Shown: one piece after another, positions 46,101-59,500 of the stretch
Layout of the letters: each line of letters opens with the position of its first letter
How positions within the stretch are numbered: the stretch's first letter is position 1
Source: Paracyclopina nana
Taxonomy: Eukaryota > Arthropoda > Copepoda > Cyclopoida > Cyclopettidae
DNA length: 64,000 nucleotides
Assembly: GCA_019096065.1 (NCBI GenBank)
Contig: JAGUCH010000001.1
Coordinates: 10,478,001 to 10,542,000, forward strand
Direction of reading: 5' to 3'
Program-made: the position numbers and the translations under genes
The notes under the pieces: generated by a model
The model's input: the letters and a program-made list of their open reading frames with translations, nothing else
The model's database searches: none
What the model was told of the DNA's origin: nothing

Positions 46101-49100
46101 TAATCTCATTTCATTATGCTACAGCAATTTCTTCTAAAGGAGATCTCCTCTTTTTTGATCACTTTTCCGTGGATAAGCTCCGAGGGAAGTTTCACATCTT
46201 GTCAGCCTTTGAGGTTTATGTTAAATTGGCTTCAGCAGTCCAACAAATGAATGAGCTGAATTCTCCCTCTTGCTATTATTTATTCCAGGCCTAGAAGCTG
46301 GTGTGGTGCTGCCACGGCGCGAGAGAGATATATATTGGCAATATTCTTGACAATTGGCTTTTAGCTACGGGCAAAATACCAGAAGGGATCGGGACCAGCA
46401 GAGAGATTGAGAGCATAGATATATCTGCAAAGTCAACGAATCGTGTAAACGCCATTTTTGTCAGCTTGGCGGTGGGTTCACTACATACGGCAGTGAAGCG
46501 AAAATCCCGGTATTTTGCTGAGATTTGGCGTGCGCTCGCATCTACCGTACAATAATGACTTTTATTTCGTCACATGTGAAGAAATAATATCCATTATTGT
46601 ACAGTTGGCAGCTTGAGAGTTCATTCTTCAATTTAAAAAAAGACTTGACCGGGAATCGAACCTGGGTCGGCTGGGTGAAAAGCTTGCACACTGCCAATGT
46701 ACTAGATGAACTCACATATTACAAGGCACGTTCTGTCATTATATGATTTAAAAAACTTTTAAGAGATGGTTATCAATTTTAAGTCAAAGAACTTTGATTA
46801 ATTTTAGCCAATAATTGCCTACTTTTAATGATATATATACATGAGTGGATTTACAGAAGAATTATGCTGCACCCAGCGCTCTACCAGTTAGTAGTAGGAA
46901 TTAGTGATGGAATAAACACTTTTTTCATCAATTGAATCAAACTTGGATAAAAATTCGGCTAATCTATTAAGTTAATTGCTGAAAAATAAAATGAGCTAGT
47001 CACTGCGAATTTGCTCGAAAATTTCCGCAACACGGTACACTATCGGTCGATCCCGATTTTTTCGGCTCACTTGATGGAATGCTGAGCTGCTACCTGGAGA
47101 TGCGCGCACTCTATTGACCGCAAGGCTTGACCTGAAAACGAGCTGACTTTTTTAGGGCCAATTTAATTGTAATATTTTAATATTTTCAGCATTAAAAATT
47201 ACTTAAGGGATTCAGAACCATCACGAAGCTGACAAAAATGTCAATACTGTCCTGATGACTCGTCCATATAGGGTTTTTCGCTCATTCGTAGTAAAATTCC
47301 AGATCACTCGTGGCTTCGCCACTCGGTGATCTTTCATTTGACTACTCATGAGTGAAAAACCCTATATGGACTCGTCATCAGGACAGTATTGTTACATTTT
47401 TGTTGGCTAAAAATGCTGCTACACTCAACACCCCGCGGGTGAAAGAATGCTGCAGCCATAAAATTGGGAGAAAATATCATGCAAAATCCCACTCTATCTG
47501 GACCCCAGGCAGTAGAAATGTGCCAAAACGGTAGAGCTTGTGATGACCGATTGTGACAGATCATTCCTCATTCGAGGAGCCACTATACACTACTGCAAGA
47601 GCATCCTTACTTTTTGTACAGCTCTCGTGGAGCTTGCCCCCACGTTATGCAGTAACCAGGGGGAAAGGTGAAATAATTTTGGCCACCTTTGGTCAAACAG
47701 ATCATTCACAATTTGCTGGGCGTAATCAGACAGCAGCAATCGTCCAACAACGACCATAAACAAGTGGCTGGGACCCTCCACCCCTCTTTAGTGTTTATGG
47801 GATTATGTGTTTGTGCACGAATCCTAAACCATAACATGGTTAAGCACAGTAGCCTCAAACACCCTCTCAATCAAAGTTCCCGTGCTGCGCTACGTACCCT
47901 CCTCCGCAAACGTCACACATGCTTCCTTTTAATATTAGTTGTATGCCATTCAGATAAGTGGATCGCAAACCAGAGATGGACACATCTTGCTGATTCTGCA
48001 CAACGATAGCACAAATGATTTGGCATGGGTCGATTTTTGAAAGGCTCGCTGCTTGCTTTCACTTTGGTAGTATACTTGTTGTGCTGCATACTTACGTAGA
48101 AGTGGAAGTATACTATATGGTAGCTGTTGGAGACTCCATCAATGTCAGCTCACAAATCTAATCACATGGAAAGAGCTCAACAATGCAAGCAGCCAGCGAG
48201 GGTAAAGGGATCTAGAGGAATGATTTTATGGTGATTTGGAGCTTTGTTATGCCATATACTTTGGTCATCGCGTCATGCCTCGAGAAAGCTCGACAAATCC
48301 TTCGATGGTGCTGCAGAATCTTGAGAACTTTTCAATACGATGATGATACGACCTTCGCGGTTTTTATTCCCAAAATTAGGCCAGGCCGGCCGGTTTACGG
48401 CTTTTTCGGAGTTGCGGTACTTTTATGACCCTGTAAAGTTGACGACAATGATGCATCTCCATTTTCACAAACCAGCTCCAAAGCAACTATATGGGCTTTC
48501 TCCCCGAGCCGAGGTTGAATTGTTGAATTAATAGTTTTTCAAGGGCTGATTTGACAGCTCCTTTCAGACCCTTCGATTGGCTTAGTTATGTTGGTTTTTC
48601 ACAAAGTTTTTGCGTTCCGGAAGCTTGTGCACATTTTTTGCAGGAAATGTCGTTGACCTTAATTAGACCCTCAGCATATTGAGAGCCTTGAGACTCTAAA
48701 TATTGACTATCGGTTAGTATACCGCTGCTGCTTCTCCCCTTGGCATGCAAAAAATCTTGTTAATGTGGCCTCTCTCGTTTTTGCCACATTTGTAGCAGCA
48801 GATCAGTGGATGTATCAAAGCCTTGTTATCCCATGAAGAAGCTAAACGAAGTTACGACAAGCTTTTTACACAGATGAAAGCCCCTGTGCTCAGACATCAG
48901 AATCAGGAGCAGGAGGAAAAAAGGGGCTTTTCGGAATAAGAAATCAACTTACCTTCCTTTCCTTTCTTCTTTTTATTATTGTGTTACAACTGGCGCAACT
49001 GTGGCACAAGGGTGGTGGTCGAGGTACCGCGAGAAAGAAAAATTATGCCACAAATGCAGAAAAGGGTGAAGGAAGGGAACTAAAAACGAGATGAATGACC

Positions 49101-52100
49101 TTGAGAACCATAACATCTGGTTGTTCACTAGGTGACCATTACCAAGCATTTGTGGAGCAAATGCGAGAGGCACCAACAGTAGCGACGAGATGCAGATGTG
49201 TTGAGAGATAATTGGGATAGCTGAAAAGCACACAGTTTCTCTCGAAAAAGGGTCAAAATGCGAATGCGAGGTTTCGCATAAGAGAAAAATTGCCTCCTGT
49301 TTTTATTTTGACCGGAGCTCCAAATGTAGCAATTTTAATGAAAAAGCAATGAAAAAGTCCATCGGTCAATCCGAATGGAATTCTTCATAGCTTTTTTCTT
49401 TGTGATTCTGGCAAGCTCTAGAAAATCTTCCACACTTGAAAGTTGTAGTAGTAGGAAAAGACAAATTATTCCAAGTAGGGAAGACAGATGGAAAGTTGCT
49501 CCGCGCTCACGCAGGCATTTAATTGAACTTTGCTGCTCCCTCCAAACTAACTAAATTGGAAAAGGCCCCCCCGAACGCGGCGGCGAAATTAGACCAAGTT
49601 TACAATTATTGCGGTCAAATGGAGCCAATAAACTAGCTTTTTATCTTTCAGATGGTACAGACCACAACTCCATCTACCACTCAAGGAAATCAGACAGCAG
49701 CTACGGCGGTGTAAGCACGGAGCCGAGGCCGCATTTTGCTGGAAGAATAGAAAACGTAACAGTCAACATTGGCCGCGAGGCCGTTTTAGAATGTCCAGTC
49801 AATCACTTGGGCCGATACAAGGTGCTTAACTGTGCCTAAATTCTATCGTATGCACGCAGCTTTAGCAAATTGGGATTTTTTAGGTTGGATGGCTCAAAGC
49901 CAAGGATCAAACCATTTTGGCCTTGCACCACAGAGTTATCACGCACAACACTCGATTTGACGTCGACCACGACGACAACAGGTGAATGTCAACTGACCAC
50001 AAGTGAAAAAAAATAATGCTTTCATCTAACACAGAATTTGGAAGCTGAAAATTCGTACCGTTCAAGAGGCCGATGCGGGCTGCTACATGTGCCAAATAAA
50101 CACAGAAGTCATGAAAAAGCAAATAGGATGCATCGATGTCCTGAGTAAGTTGTCTCCATGTGATGCGCGCATCAATAAAATGTCCTTGCATTTTAGTCCC
50201 GCCTGAAATCGACGACCTGAAGACCAGCTCTGACGTGCACGTCAACGAGGGCGAAGAGGCCACTTTGGAGTGCAGGGCCAATGGGCACCCCAGGCCAGAA
50301 ATAAAATGGCTGCGGGAGGACAAGGCCAACTTCACCATCTACGACAAAAGCAACAAACGCATGACAGGTGCAGCAGTACAATAAAAAACAGCTAGTCTAC
50401 TATGTAGGTGCTCCAAAATGCATTGTTGATAAGGTCTCCTTCAGTGGGTGGCAAATGGGGACCCTATTTCGTTATATTACCCCCTCTACTTGTCTCTTGG
50501 GTGTCCTGAAGCCTACGCCTTATGGCGCAATACCTTAGCATCTTCAGCACATTACAGCACCAAATTCTTTTGTTCTCCCTCATGTGCATACACAGCAAAT
50601 CCGCTAAAATGCTTGCGTTATTGCAGTGAACGAATTCCACGGTGAAGTTTTGCGGCTGAAGAGGGTGCAAAGGCACCAAATGGGAGCTTACCTGTGCATT
50701 GCTTCCAACAGCGTTCCACCGAGTGTGTCAAAAAGGATCAGGCTCAACGTGAATTGTGAGTATACTTATAGCCCACAACTCCCGAGATGAGGGAAGAAAT
50801 GCACCTAAATACGGCCTAAAATGTCATTTACAGTTCAGCAAAAGTTTTTTCGCCTCTAAGTGCTTCAAAGTTTGCTTTTTGTTAATGATGCGCTGATGAT
50901 GTTGGAGGGTGCCAAGTTTTGCTTTTGTCTAAGTGGGATACAAATCATTTATGCATGAGTCCAGCGAACTTTTAATGGAAGAGCATAAAATGCAGAAAGT
51001 CCTTGCTGCGCCTGCATAGCAGCCAGAGAATGTCTCTATCATGACTGCAGTTGAAAAATATTGACACATAAATCGTGGCTCAAGAGAAAATCTGCACCTG
51101 GTCGAGAACGACAGAAATGCTACTGAAAAAAAAAACTGTGAGCCCCATAAATCACACAATGTACTACAACTCTTGGATGCAGAAAAAAGGACCTCCCCTA
51201 CCCCCATTCGTCTCTATTAGGGTGAAAGCATCATGGTTTCTGCCTCTTTAGGACCTTACATACACTTGAAACTACATCAAAATTGTCTTTCCCCCAATAC
51301 AGTTGCCCCTGAGATCACAGTGTCTGATCAGCTGCATGGGGTGGGCCCAGGGGCCAATGTGACAGTCAAATGCAAGGTGGAGGCCCACCCAACCGCAATC
51401 AACTACTGGATGAAGGACCAGGCTGAGATGCTCCTGGATGGACCTAAGTACGAGATCAACGAGGAAATCATCAACGAGTACCAAAGAGTCATGCGGCTGA
51501 CCATCAAAAACTGGCAAAAAATAGACGAAAGCCATTTCACGTGCATTTCTACCAACTCCCTGGGGAAAGCTGATGGCAAAATTCAGGCATACAGTAAGAG
51601 AACTCTCCTCCATTAATTGAATGTAACATACTGAAAAAGAAAGCATTTTCAGCCTACATCCAACGACCAGATCCTGAAGATGTTCTAAACAGAGACCCCT
51701 TGCCCACGCCCGAATATTTCGGTAAGCTCGACCACTAAGCAAGGCTAGAATTTCCAAGCTGCTTCAAGGGGAGAGAATTCAGTGAAAAACCAGGAAATGT
51801 TGACGCAATTTGATCTATGCGTTCGTTAAAATAATACCCTTTTGGCTGTTTTCTCCTCCTCCTTCTCTACAACGACGAGAGGTCGATTTGGGCAAAAAAG
51901 CCCACGCTTAGAGAATGAATTTCTTGTGATGATGAAATTTCGGCAAGCATTTGCAGTCTCTTCTAAGCCCTTCAAGTGATGTGCCTAAAGCCTGTGTCCT
52001 TTTTGAGCCACCATGAGCCACAGTGCTGCAAGTAGAAGCATGGTAGTTTATTCAGCTTCTTTCTTGGCATGATGTCGCATTCAAGAGCTGCTACTTTATG

Positions 52101-53360
52101 GATTCAAAATACAGCTTGACGTTGATATATCGAGCTCAAAGATTTGAGCTGTCTAATAAACTCGAGCTGTACAAAGGAAAATAGATCCACATGAGGGTTT
52201 AGGCATTTTAATAAAAAAGCTCGTCAATCTGTACTTCTGTGGAAGAGTGGCTCACTTATTTTTTTTTCTTGAGCTCGTCGTCGTCGACGAAGGACCAGAC
52301 TAAAGTAGTATGGGGAGCTTTTAACCCCATAAATCCTAGGAGAGAGAGAGAGGACACAGTCAATGCAAAGCAGCTAGGCGGACAAAAATTCACACCACTT
52401 TCCAGCGTCGTAATTGGAAATTCATCCATTTCCCCCAAAGATAAATTGCTGTACCTGCCCAATCTTCATCCCACTACTCCTCTATGATGGAAAATATCAT
52501 TGTGGCAATCTTATGAAAAGAAGATTTGATCTGGAACCAATTTGTGCTCCTTACAGATTGGATCTGATCTCGTTTTTTCCCTGCGAAATCATTGGGAATG
52601 ACGTATGATCTTCCATCTTCCCTTTGTGTGACAATCCCAGCAGTTCCCTTGTAACATGACAGCGGAACATCAATTTTTCTGCAAAATACCCGCGCCGCAA
52701 AAAGTGCGTGAAAACGAACCAATGTAAAGAAAGGGGAATTTTTAAGCAGAAAGTCTCCCTTGAGAAAGCAATATTTGTGCTTTAGGTAATCTTTGCCCAA
52801 ATGGCGTCTTATTGTTGCTTTTCTTCTCGGATGAGAGCAAATCATCCCCATATGTCCATTGCCTGAGTTCCCAAGAGGTGCCATTTATCTAACTTTTCTT
52901 CTTTTAGCGCCTTTCATATGTTTCTCCTCCTCTGCTGTCCTTGCATCATTTGGCTTTATTTGGGAAATACTTCTATAAAGCTTTCTCTTTCCAGACTCGT
53001 CAAGAGGTCAGGAGCCTGAGCACCTGGGAGCAACAGGTACACCCTCGTAGTATTGGATTTGAATTTAAATACAATTCTGTATTCTTAGATGACGTGACGT
53101 ATCACTCGAATAATGGCGACGAGCCCAAGCGAATCAGCCGAAAGAAGGTGCGCAACAAAGAGGAGGATTACAGATACAATTCTGATTCAACGGGTCCCAA
53201 TGGAACGCCGCAAAAGTCCAGCTTCGGATCATCCTTCTTTAGCAACTCTTCCTCTTCTTCCACAATTGGCCAGAATAACACGCTAATACATCTAATACTG
53301 CTACTACAGCTAGCGGTCGGCAGCCAAAGTTCCTTCTCTTCCTTTGCAATATCTTGTTAA
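43146..53360 (+). CDS. Lachesin-like immunoglobulin superfamily cell-adhesion protein, three Ig domains, probable GPI anchor
   Basis: Ten exons join in frame to 487 aa: 43146-43257, 49652-49821, 49884-49981, 50035-50144, 50197-50367, 50627-50755, 51303-51593, 51653-51721, 52995-53036, 53089-53360. Exon 1 gives a signal peptide (ILLWPLLVSLVVASS). Ig1 has NVTVNIGREAVLECPV, VGWLKAKDQTILALH, NTRFDVDHDD and DAGCYMCQINTE. Ig2 has PPEIDD, EATLECRANGHPRPEIKWLR and GAYLCIASN. Ig3 has VKCKVEAHP, YWMKD and ESHFTCIST. This order matches lachesin/IgLON-type neural and septate-junction adhesion proteins. The Ser-rich stalk ends in a hydrophobic segment (LIHLILLLQLAVG) close to the C-terminus, as in GPI-anchored members. 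Most junctions are phase 1, usual for Ig genes. Intron 1 is 6.4 kb and repeat-bearing. Confidence 0.92.
45217..45627. mobile_element. MITE, PIF/Harbinger-like, 16-bp perfect TIRs with TTA target duplication
   Basis: Starts GGCCTGGATCAGCTGG and ends CCAGCTGATCCAGGCC. It is flanked on both sides by TTA (45214-45216 and 45628-45630), the 3-bp TWA duplication used by PIF/Harbinger elements. The 411-bp interior has repeated (A)ATTGCAGCGCAATT-type segments and no coding capacity. Confidence 0.8.
46451..46714 (-). repeat. tRNA-headed SINE, copy 2
   Basis: Matches 5505-5768 over its length in the same orientation. The tRNA-like head is at the right (minus-strand 5') end, with B-box GGTTCGATTCCC near 46653-46667. 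It lies in lachesin-like intron 1. Confidence 0.7.
47095..47410. mobile_element. Fold-back repeat with long near-perfect palindrome
   Basis: The left part matches 12935-13090. Then come palindrome arms of about 60-70 bp: 47232-47305 and 47340-47403 (core CTGATGACTCGTCCATATAG and its complement CTATATGGACTCGTCATCAG). The loop itself contains a smaller hairpin, GATCACTCGTGG-cttcg-CCACTCGGTGATC. Insertion is inside lachesin-like intron 1. Confidence 0.75.
51722..52994. other. Lachesin-like intron 8, nothing recognised
   Basis: About 1.3 kb; contains a T-run at 52258-52266 and a GA-run near 52341-52352. Frames on both strands lack motifs. Confidence 0.5.
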
Positions 53361-53515
53361 AGCCTCCCACTAAATATTACTACACAATCTGTAAATCCTG
53401 CTGATGCAAACTGAATAGATGGAATCCTAAGCTGTAATCGTGGTTACAACTGATTGTGAACACTTTTTGAATGACCGATATTAATGCAACAATCTGTACC
53501 AATACAGTTATTTGT

Positions 53516-53521
53516 AATAAA
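53516..53521 (+). terminator. Polyadenylation signal AATAAA of the lachesin-like gene
   Basis: Canonical hexamer 156 nt after the stop codon at 53358-53360. Confidence 0.6.
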
Positions 53522-56500
53522 CTACTACATATCAATTGAAATCCATTTCAATGGCCCATGTTTTCACAATTCAACGCAACATTAATGGCGTTAAGAATCC
53601 AGATCCGGACTTTCACTTTTCCGCCGGAACTTGTAGCAATCTATTCACTCAACCTTTGAACTTATTTAGACTGGCAGCGCATGGTTATCTCGACAGAAAT
53701 GTCAAATAGCTGATTTCGCGGCGAATATTTTATTCAAAGGTAATCGATCATATAAATTTTAGAATTAAACGTACACCTTCAATTTTGAGCCCAATGTGTT
53801 TGCCTTGGTGCACGAAACCCAGAAAGAAAGCATTTGAGAAACGAGTTTGAATATCTTAAGTAAATATTATGCAAAAGTAACGCGCGAGCTCGTTTTGCCA
53901 TGAAAATGTCGCCGGAAATCGTAGTGAAGCCAACTCACGCATAAAATGCGAAAAATGAATGGTTTGCAGCCACACCACTGCATTCTCTCCTAAGTTTCAA
54001 TAAACAACTTTAACAGAGTTATAGTAGCAGTAGTAGCATTGTGCAAACGACTTCTGGGTAATTTTGCACGAAAAAAGTTTGTATAGAAGTGCAAGTGCAA
54101 ATGCAAACACAATTTTCGTGCACATTTTTGACACAAGTGCCTAATTAGCGACAGACACCAAAAGCGCAATCAAAGAGTGCATCGAGTGGTGCAATTCTGG
54201 AAATGATAAAATAACCTTTGCGGATCGTTGCGAAAAAATGCTAAGTCACAAATAGAAACCCCGAGTGCTTTCGTGATTCCTTTAATAACGCTCATCATCT
54301 TTTCCCCTTGAAAGTGCCCTCTGTAAATCTACGGGAGCAAAAACGAGCCTCCCGTAGTACAATATTTTTGCGTTTTATTGCCGTCGAGGAAAATTGATCC
54401 ACAAGCTGTTTCTAACATAAAATAATGATCTCTTTCCGAGCGAGCTGACGACATATTCCTTGTAGCAGTAGCTTGGTAAGCGGTGAATCGAAGGGGAAAA
54501 ATGGGCTAGCTGCATAAATCAAAGGGGCCCCCATCCCGTACACCAATCTATGGATTTTGAGCTTTTTACTCATGATTGGCCTATATTTGCAGCTTGACTG
54601 CTTGTCTTTCACGCAAATAAAAGATGAAAAGGAGGCAGATCCTCTGCTCCTGCTGCAGCACTCAGTGCACTGTACTACTACTACTACGGCCGTAGTAGTT
54701 TTTAGAAAGTGAGGGGCGCGATACGAACGCCTTATTCGGATCTCTTCTCCGCTTTGGAATCAATGTGTATTTGACTTTCTTGAGGGAGGGAGCAGCAAAT
54801 TTTGACTGTGTGCTGAGGAGCAGCTCTACTTAATGGATACTTGTGCATTTGGGATGCTACAAAAGCTAATTTTATGGTAAGCCCTATTGTTTGGAAATAA
54901 TGTATTGCTGTATGTATTGTGCCATGCACTTAAGCATACGAGCTGTATTAATGAAATCATCATACCAGCAGACGGTAATGCTACTTTTTAAGATGACTCC
55001 CACTTACTACGTGTAGGCCCAAAGCTACAGAAAGTAGAGCCATAAAATGTTCGCAATCTGCTTTGATCCAAGCATCAAAAATTCATTACTGCTGATCTGC
55101 CCTCAAGACAATAGTCATATGGTACGCTCGTGCAAGAAGGGCGATGATAATCCAACAGGCACGTTGCAATACATATCACCAGTCGCATGCACAAGTTATT
55201 TTTTTCTAGCACGCGACCTCAGAGCCAATGCTTTTTTCTTACTTGTCATGACGCAACAGTCCTGGAATGTGAATAGGTGACAATGCTACCACAATGGCTA
55301 ATTAGGTAAATGTACGACTACCACAAGTGCTATACGTACATCCTTCAGCATTAGTGAGAGAGCCTTGAAAAATAGGCTATACTCATGTGTCGCCTCTTCT
55401 TCAAGCTTCTTCTTCTCCTAGTAGAACAATAAATGCTTGGTCAATGTTCACTCCAGAAGTTGGATCTGGAATGAAAATGGCGCCTTGGCAATAGCGTAAA
55501 GCTGTATTTTTATCTGGTGCATTTTCAACGGCTTTTGAAGGGCCAAAAATCTAGCAATAATATTCTTTTTTTCAAAATCTCGTGGGCCAAAAAGTAATTG
55601 CACACTTTTCAGTTGATGTAATAACCCCTTTCTGGAAAAGGTCAATTGTAGCAGAAATGCATTTGTTTCTACTATCTGACGTATTATTAGGCCTTTTGGG
55701 CCATAAAAGTTTGCACCTAACTCTGGGGGGCGGAAAGCTGCTGCACAGAAACGTTATTTTGATTCTCTACAGACATTTCTTTTTCCTTTATACCGTCAGG
55801 TATTTTAAGTACAAACAAGGACCCGATAATACAGAGAAACTAACTGTAGCGATTAATTTTTATGGCTTGTCGTGAGCCTGTGGTCACCTCCGGGGCCCCA
55901 AAAAGTGATATCGAGGCTCTTTTCTCATATTTGCGCGCGTGCTCAACAAAAATGCTATAAAAACTTTCCAGTATTTCGGCCTCCATAAATCGACGAATGT
56001 GAGCCTGAAAAGAAATGCTAATGTTGTACCTCGCTTATGCCAAAATGCACCTCCGATCGGGTAAAAAGTAATATTGAAGAGGCGTACCGGTTATTTTTTC
56101 GCGGTCAAATACATGGGTGGTTAACCACTTGTTGTGGGCATCCTAACAAAAAATAACATTTGGGATTGACATTGTAATTATCCAATATGCCAGATACGTG
56201 TGCATGAATTGTATCACTGAAGTTCTGCCTGATTGAAACAGCTGCAGATTGTTGTTTAGAAAAGCGGAAGTTTCTAAGGGACGCACACACCAGGGATTGT
56301 AAATAGAAGTAGGTCAAACACTTCAAGAGGCAGAAGCAGCCTCCAATTTATTCTTAAACTGGAATTTATTTATCTTTTGAAATGAACCATTTGCCACTCG
56401 GAAATGAACCCAATTAACGCGGCTATTTCAGAATGCAAAATGTGGAAAGCAGTTTCAATTTCAGCCGAAAGAAAACTTTCCTTTCTAATGGCACTAACAC

Positions 56501-59500
56501 GAGGAACCGGCTGGGGAAATTGGTTTCAAAAGGGCGCGAAAATAAGCGCTGAGATCATCAAAACAAGCCTTTAACACAGTAGCCAATATGGTGTGTTCAT
56601 TAGCAAAAATGAGGTGGACACTTTTTTACCTCACGCGCGACAGCCAGATAAGAGAAATCCCGTATAAATGAGTTCGGTTTTCCTTCTGGCACAATCCAGG
56701 GGAGAGCTAGGAAAAAGATTGCAGTAGTAGGAAATGTAAGGCTTCTTTACTGGCTCTGATTAGTTTATGTCTTGCAAAGCAGAATTTATAGCTTAATATC
56801 ATACTGCTAGGCCTCAATTTCTTGCTCTTCTTCTTGCCACTAGTGCGCTTTTTCAACTTTGCTTCATTAATACAAGACTCTCTGCTACTGCAGCTGCCAA
56901 GTGCCAAGTATTTACTACTTAGTAGTAAAACAGCTAAGCTTCAGGGCTTTCAACTCGGGATTACTCCAAAGCTGACTTTTTCTCCACTGAGCTGGACGCT
57001 TTGGGCCCATTTTAGCGGCTAAAACTTGACAAATGTTTGATATGTGTCAACAAACCAAAAAACATATAATCAGCTCAGCTCTCCTTTTCACTGCTTTCGG
57101 AGCAGCACATTTAATGGCCAAGAGCTGTAGCTATTTACCAATGTAAAATGCGGCTCACCTTTTCCTCGTTTCCTCACGTAAATCTCGTTGGAGGCAAACA
57201 TACCAAATGCTCCATCTTGGATTTGGTTTGGTTTCCTATCCAGTGTTTCTTCCCAATTCAATCAGGCCTTTTTCCTTCACCGCAAAGTCGTTTAACTAGC
57301 ATCATTTTATCATTACCCCTAGCAGCACCCCTTTTTTTCTGGACTCTGATTAGGACTGCTTTTCACTTTGTTTGCTTGTTTTGTGTCGCTTGCAAAAAAG
57401 TTGATTAAATTCTACAGCACTTTTTTGAGCTTTCACAATGGCCTCTGCTGTGAGTTAGAAGAGCTAGGAAAAGAGAAGTCTGCAGAACCAAGAAAATAGA
57501 GAGGGAGACACACTAAACTCAATTAATGCACATTGCGCCAGAAACACTTTACAAGCTGCTTTAGTGCAAAAAAAAATCTGGCTTTATTACCAACTTTGTG
57601 GCAGGCCTAAAGAGATCACAAGATTAATTGTTCTCAAATGCCCCACTTACTTTCAACTTTATGCATAAATTCTACTTAGCTGTCATCTAAAAAATCAATC
57701 TTTTCATATTTTGCATAATGTTCCCATTCAAAGGATGAGCTTTGTATATTCTCCGTTCAGCACATTACGTACGAGAGCTTTCGAATTTTTCTCAGAGCCA
57801 ATCTTAAAAGATATTGCGGATTTGATTTTGGCCAAAAGTGCGATGATGAGAATAAAATGTATATGAAAAATAAGGCAATGCGACTTTCAAAAGGATTTGT
57901 GCAAATTAGGAGATGTGGAAATCATAGCCCTCTTTTTCTGATATGGTCGTTTGAATTTCTAGCTAGCTTCTGCAAGATACAGGCCACATGATAAATTAGC
58001 CTCAAAGGCACCCAACTTTTTTGTCCCCTTGTCCCAGTTTTAACTGTACCTGAAAGCTCAAAGTCAAATGTGTAGGATCTGAGAAAAGATCAATCTTGCC
58101 ATGATAGTCTAGATTTCAAAAATTGTAAAAGAGCCAAGCTCACAAATGAAGAGAAATATCTTAGCTATTTATGACAATTTGGGGCATTTGCCGTCTTTTC
58201 AAGTTCATCAAAACATTAAAAAGCAAACATTGTTGGTTGCTATAAAAACGCATCTGTGACAAACAGCAAAAAAAAACCCGGACGAACGTAGGAAAACGAT
58301 GATCTTTCACTCAAGCTATCCAGCAAAAAGTGGGCGTAGTTCGAGGCACCATGACTTTGAAACAAATAATATGACTGTCAATAAAATTGACCGAGAGTGG
58401 AGAGATATGGTAAGGCCTTATTCTTTTTCAGCAGTTTATTCATCCATGCAAGAGCAGTATTGCAGCAATAGCACAGAAAATAACGGCAAGTCTGAGCAAA
58501 AAATCTGAGCTAAAAATATAAAAAAGACATTGGCTATATGTTGTTGGCCTTGGTTGGCCATAACTCTGAATGCAATAATTCAAACAAATGGAAAGCAGCA
58601 AGATTGCATTTAATTTAGCTAATGCGAGACAGAGAAACAACTAAAAAGCAGTACGCATTTTAAAAGAGGAATGATTTGTCAGCTCTTCTGCTTTTATTTG
58701 GGATTCAGCAATGAGTCTGCTTTTTTGCAATAGGCCTCCCCATCAACTTCAATTGGCCTATCACGTATGTTTGTCATGATCTTGAATCGACAGAGAAAAA
58801 GTCCAATGTAAGCAGAATGGGAGAGATTTAAAACAATTTCTGTTTAGCCTATCAATCACTCTATCTCTGTTTCAGTAGCAAGGAGCTGAATTGTTATTTT
58901 TGGGAAATTCAAACCAGCATAGCATTGGGAATGAATGTTTGTAAGGTCTACTTTCAAGCACTTCTCTGAGTGTATCAAATATCAAGTGCCATTTTATGTA
59001 CATATCCTAGTAGAATGAGGTAGAAAAAGAGCCAAGAGTCACTTTTGGTAAACCATGAGTGGATCCCTCACTCCACTCGAGAAGCCTCAGACTGGCTCTT
59101 CTTGTGCAACACAGACTCAGGAGCACTTTTTTCATCCTCAGCCTCGCGATCCCCCAACTAGCTGCTGATAGCCTATGCATGCAGAAAATTGGAACTTTTG
59201 AACTTGTGACCAAAGGTGACCTGATTCCGTGGAAGGGATTTTTGCGAGAGAATTAACTTTTGCCTCCCGTTGAATGCCAGCGAGGTGCATTTTGAGGTGG
59301 CTGGAAGTTGCTGGTTGGCATCAGATGCGCCAAATGAAATTAGACTCTTCCCATCAGTAGAGGTGGAAGATGCTTTGACTGCTAAATAGACTCACTGCAA
59401 ATCACTCCCAACTTTCTTCTACCAGAATTGGAAGATGCATCCAATCTTTTTAGAATCCCATCTAGCTCACAAATCAGGGTGAAAAACAACCGGTAAAGAG

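Larger units (their letters stand above)
43258..49651. other. Lachesin-like intron 1, repeat-bearing
   Basis: 6.4 kb between the signal-peptide exon and the first Ig exon. It holds the 45.2-kb MITE, the second SINE copy and the 47-kb fold-back repeat. A CG-rich run (gccgcgcgcgcgggg) is at about 43745-43760. Other frames here show no gene signal. Confidence 0.6.
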
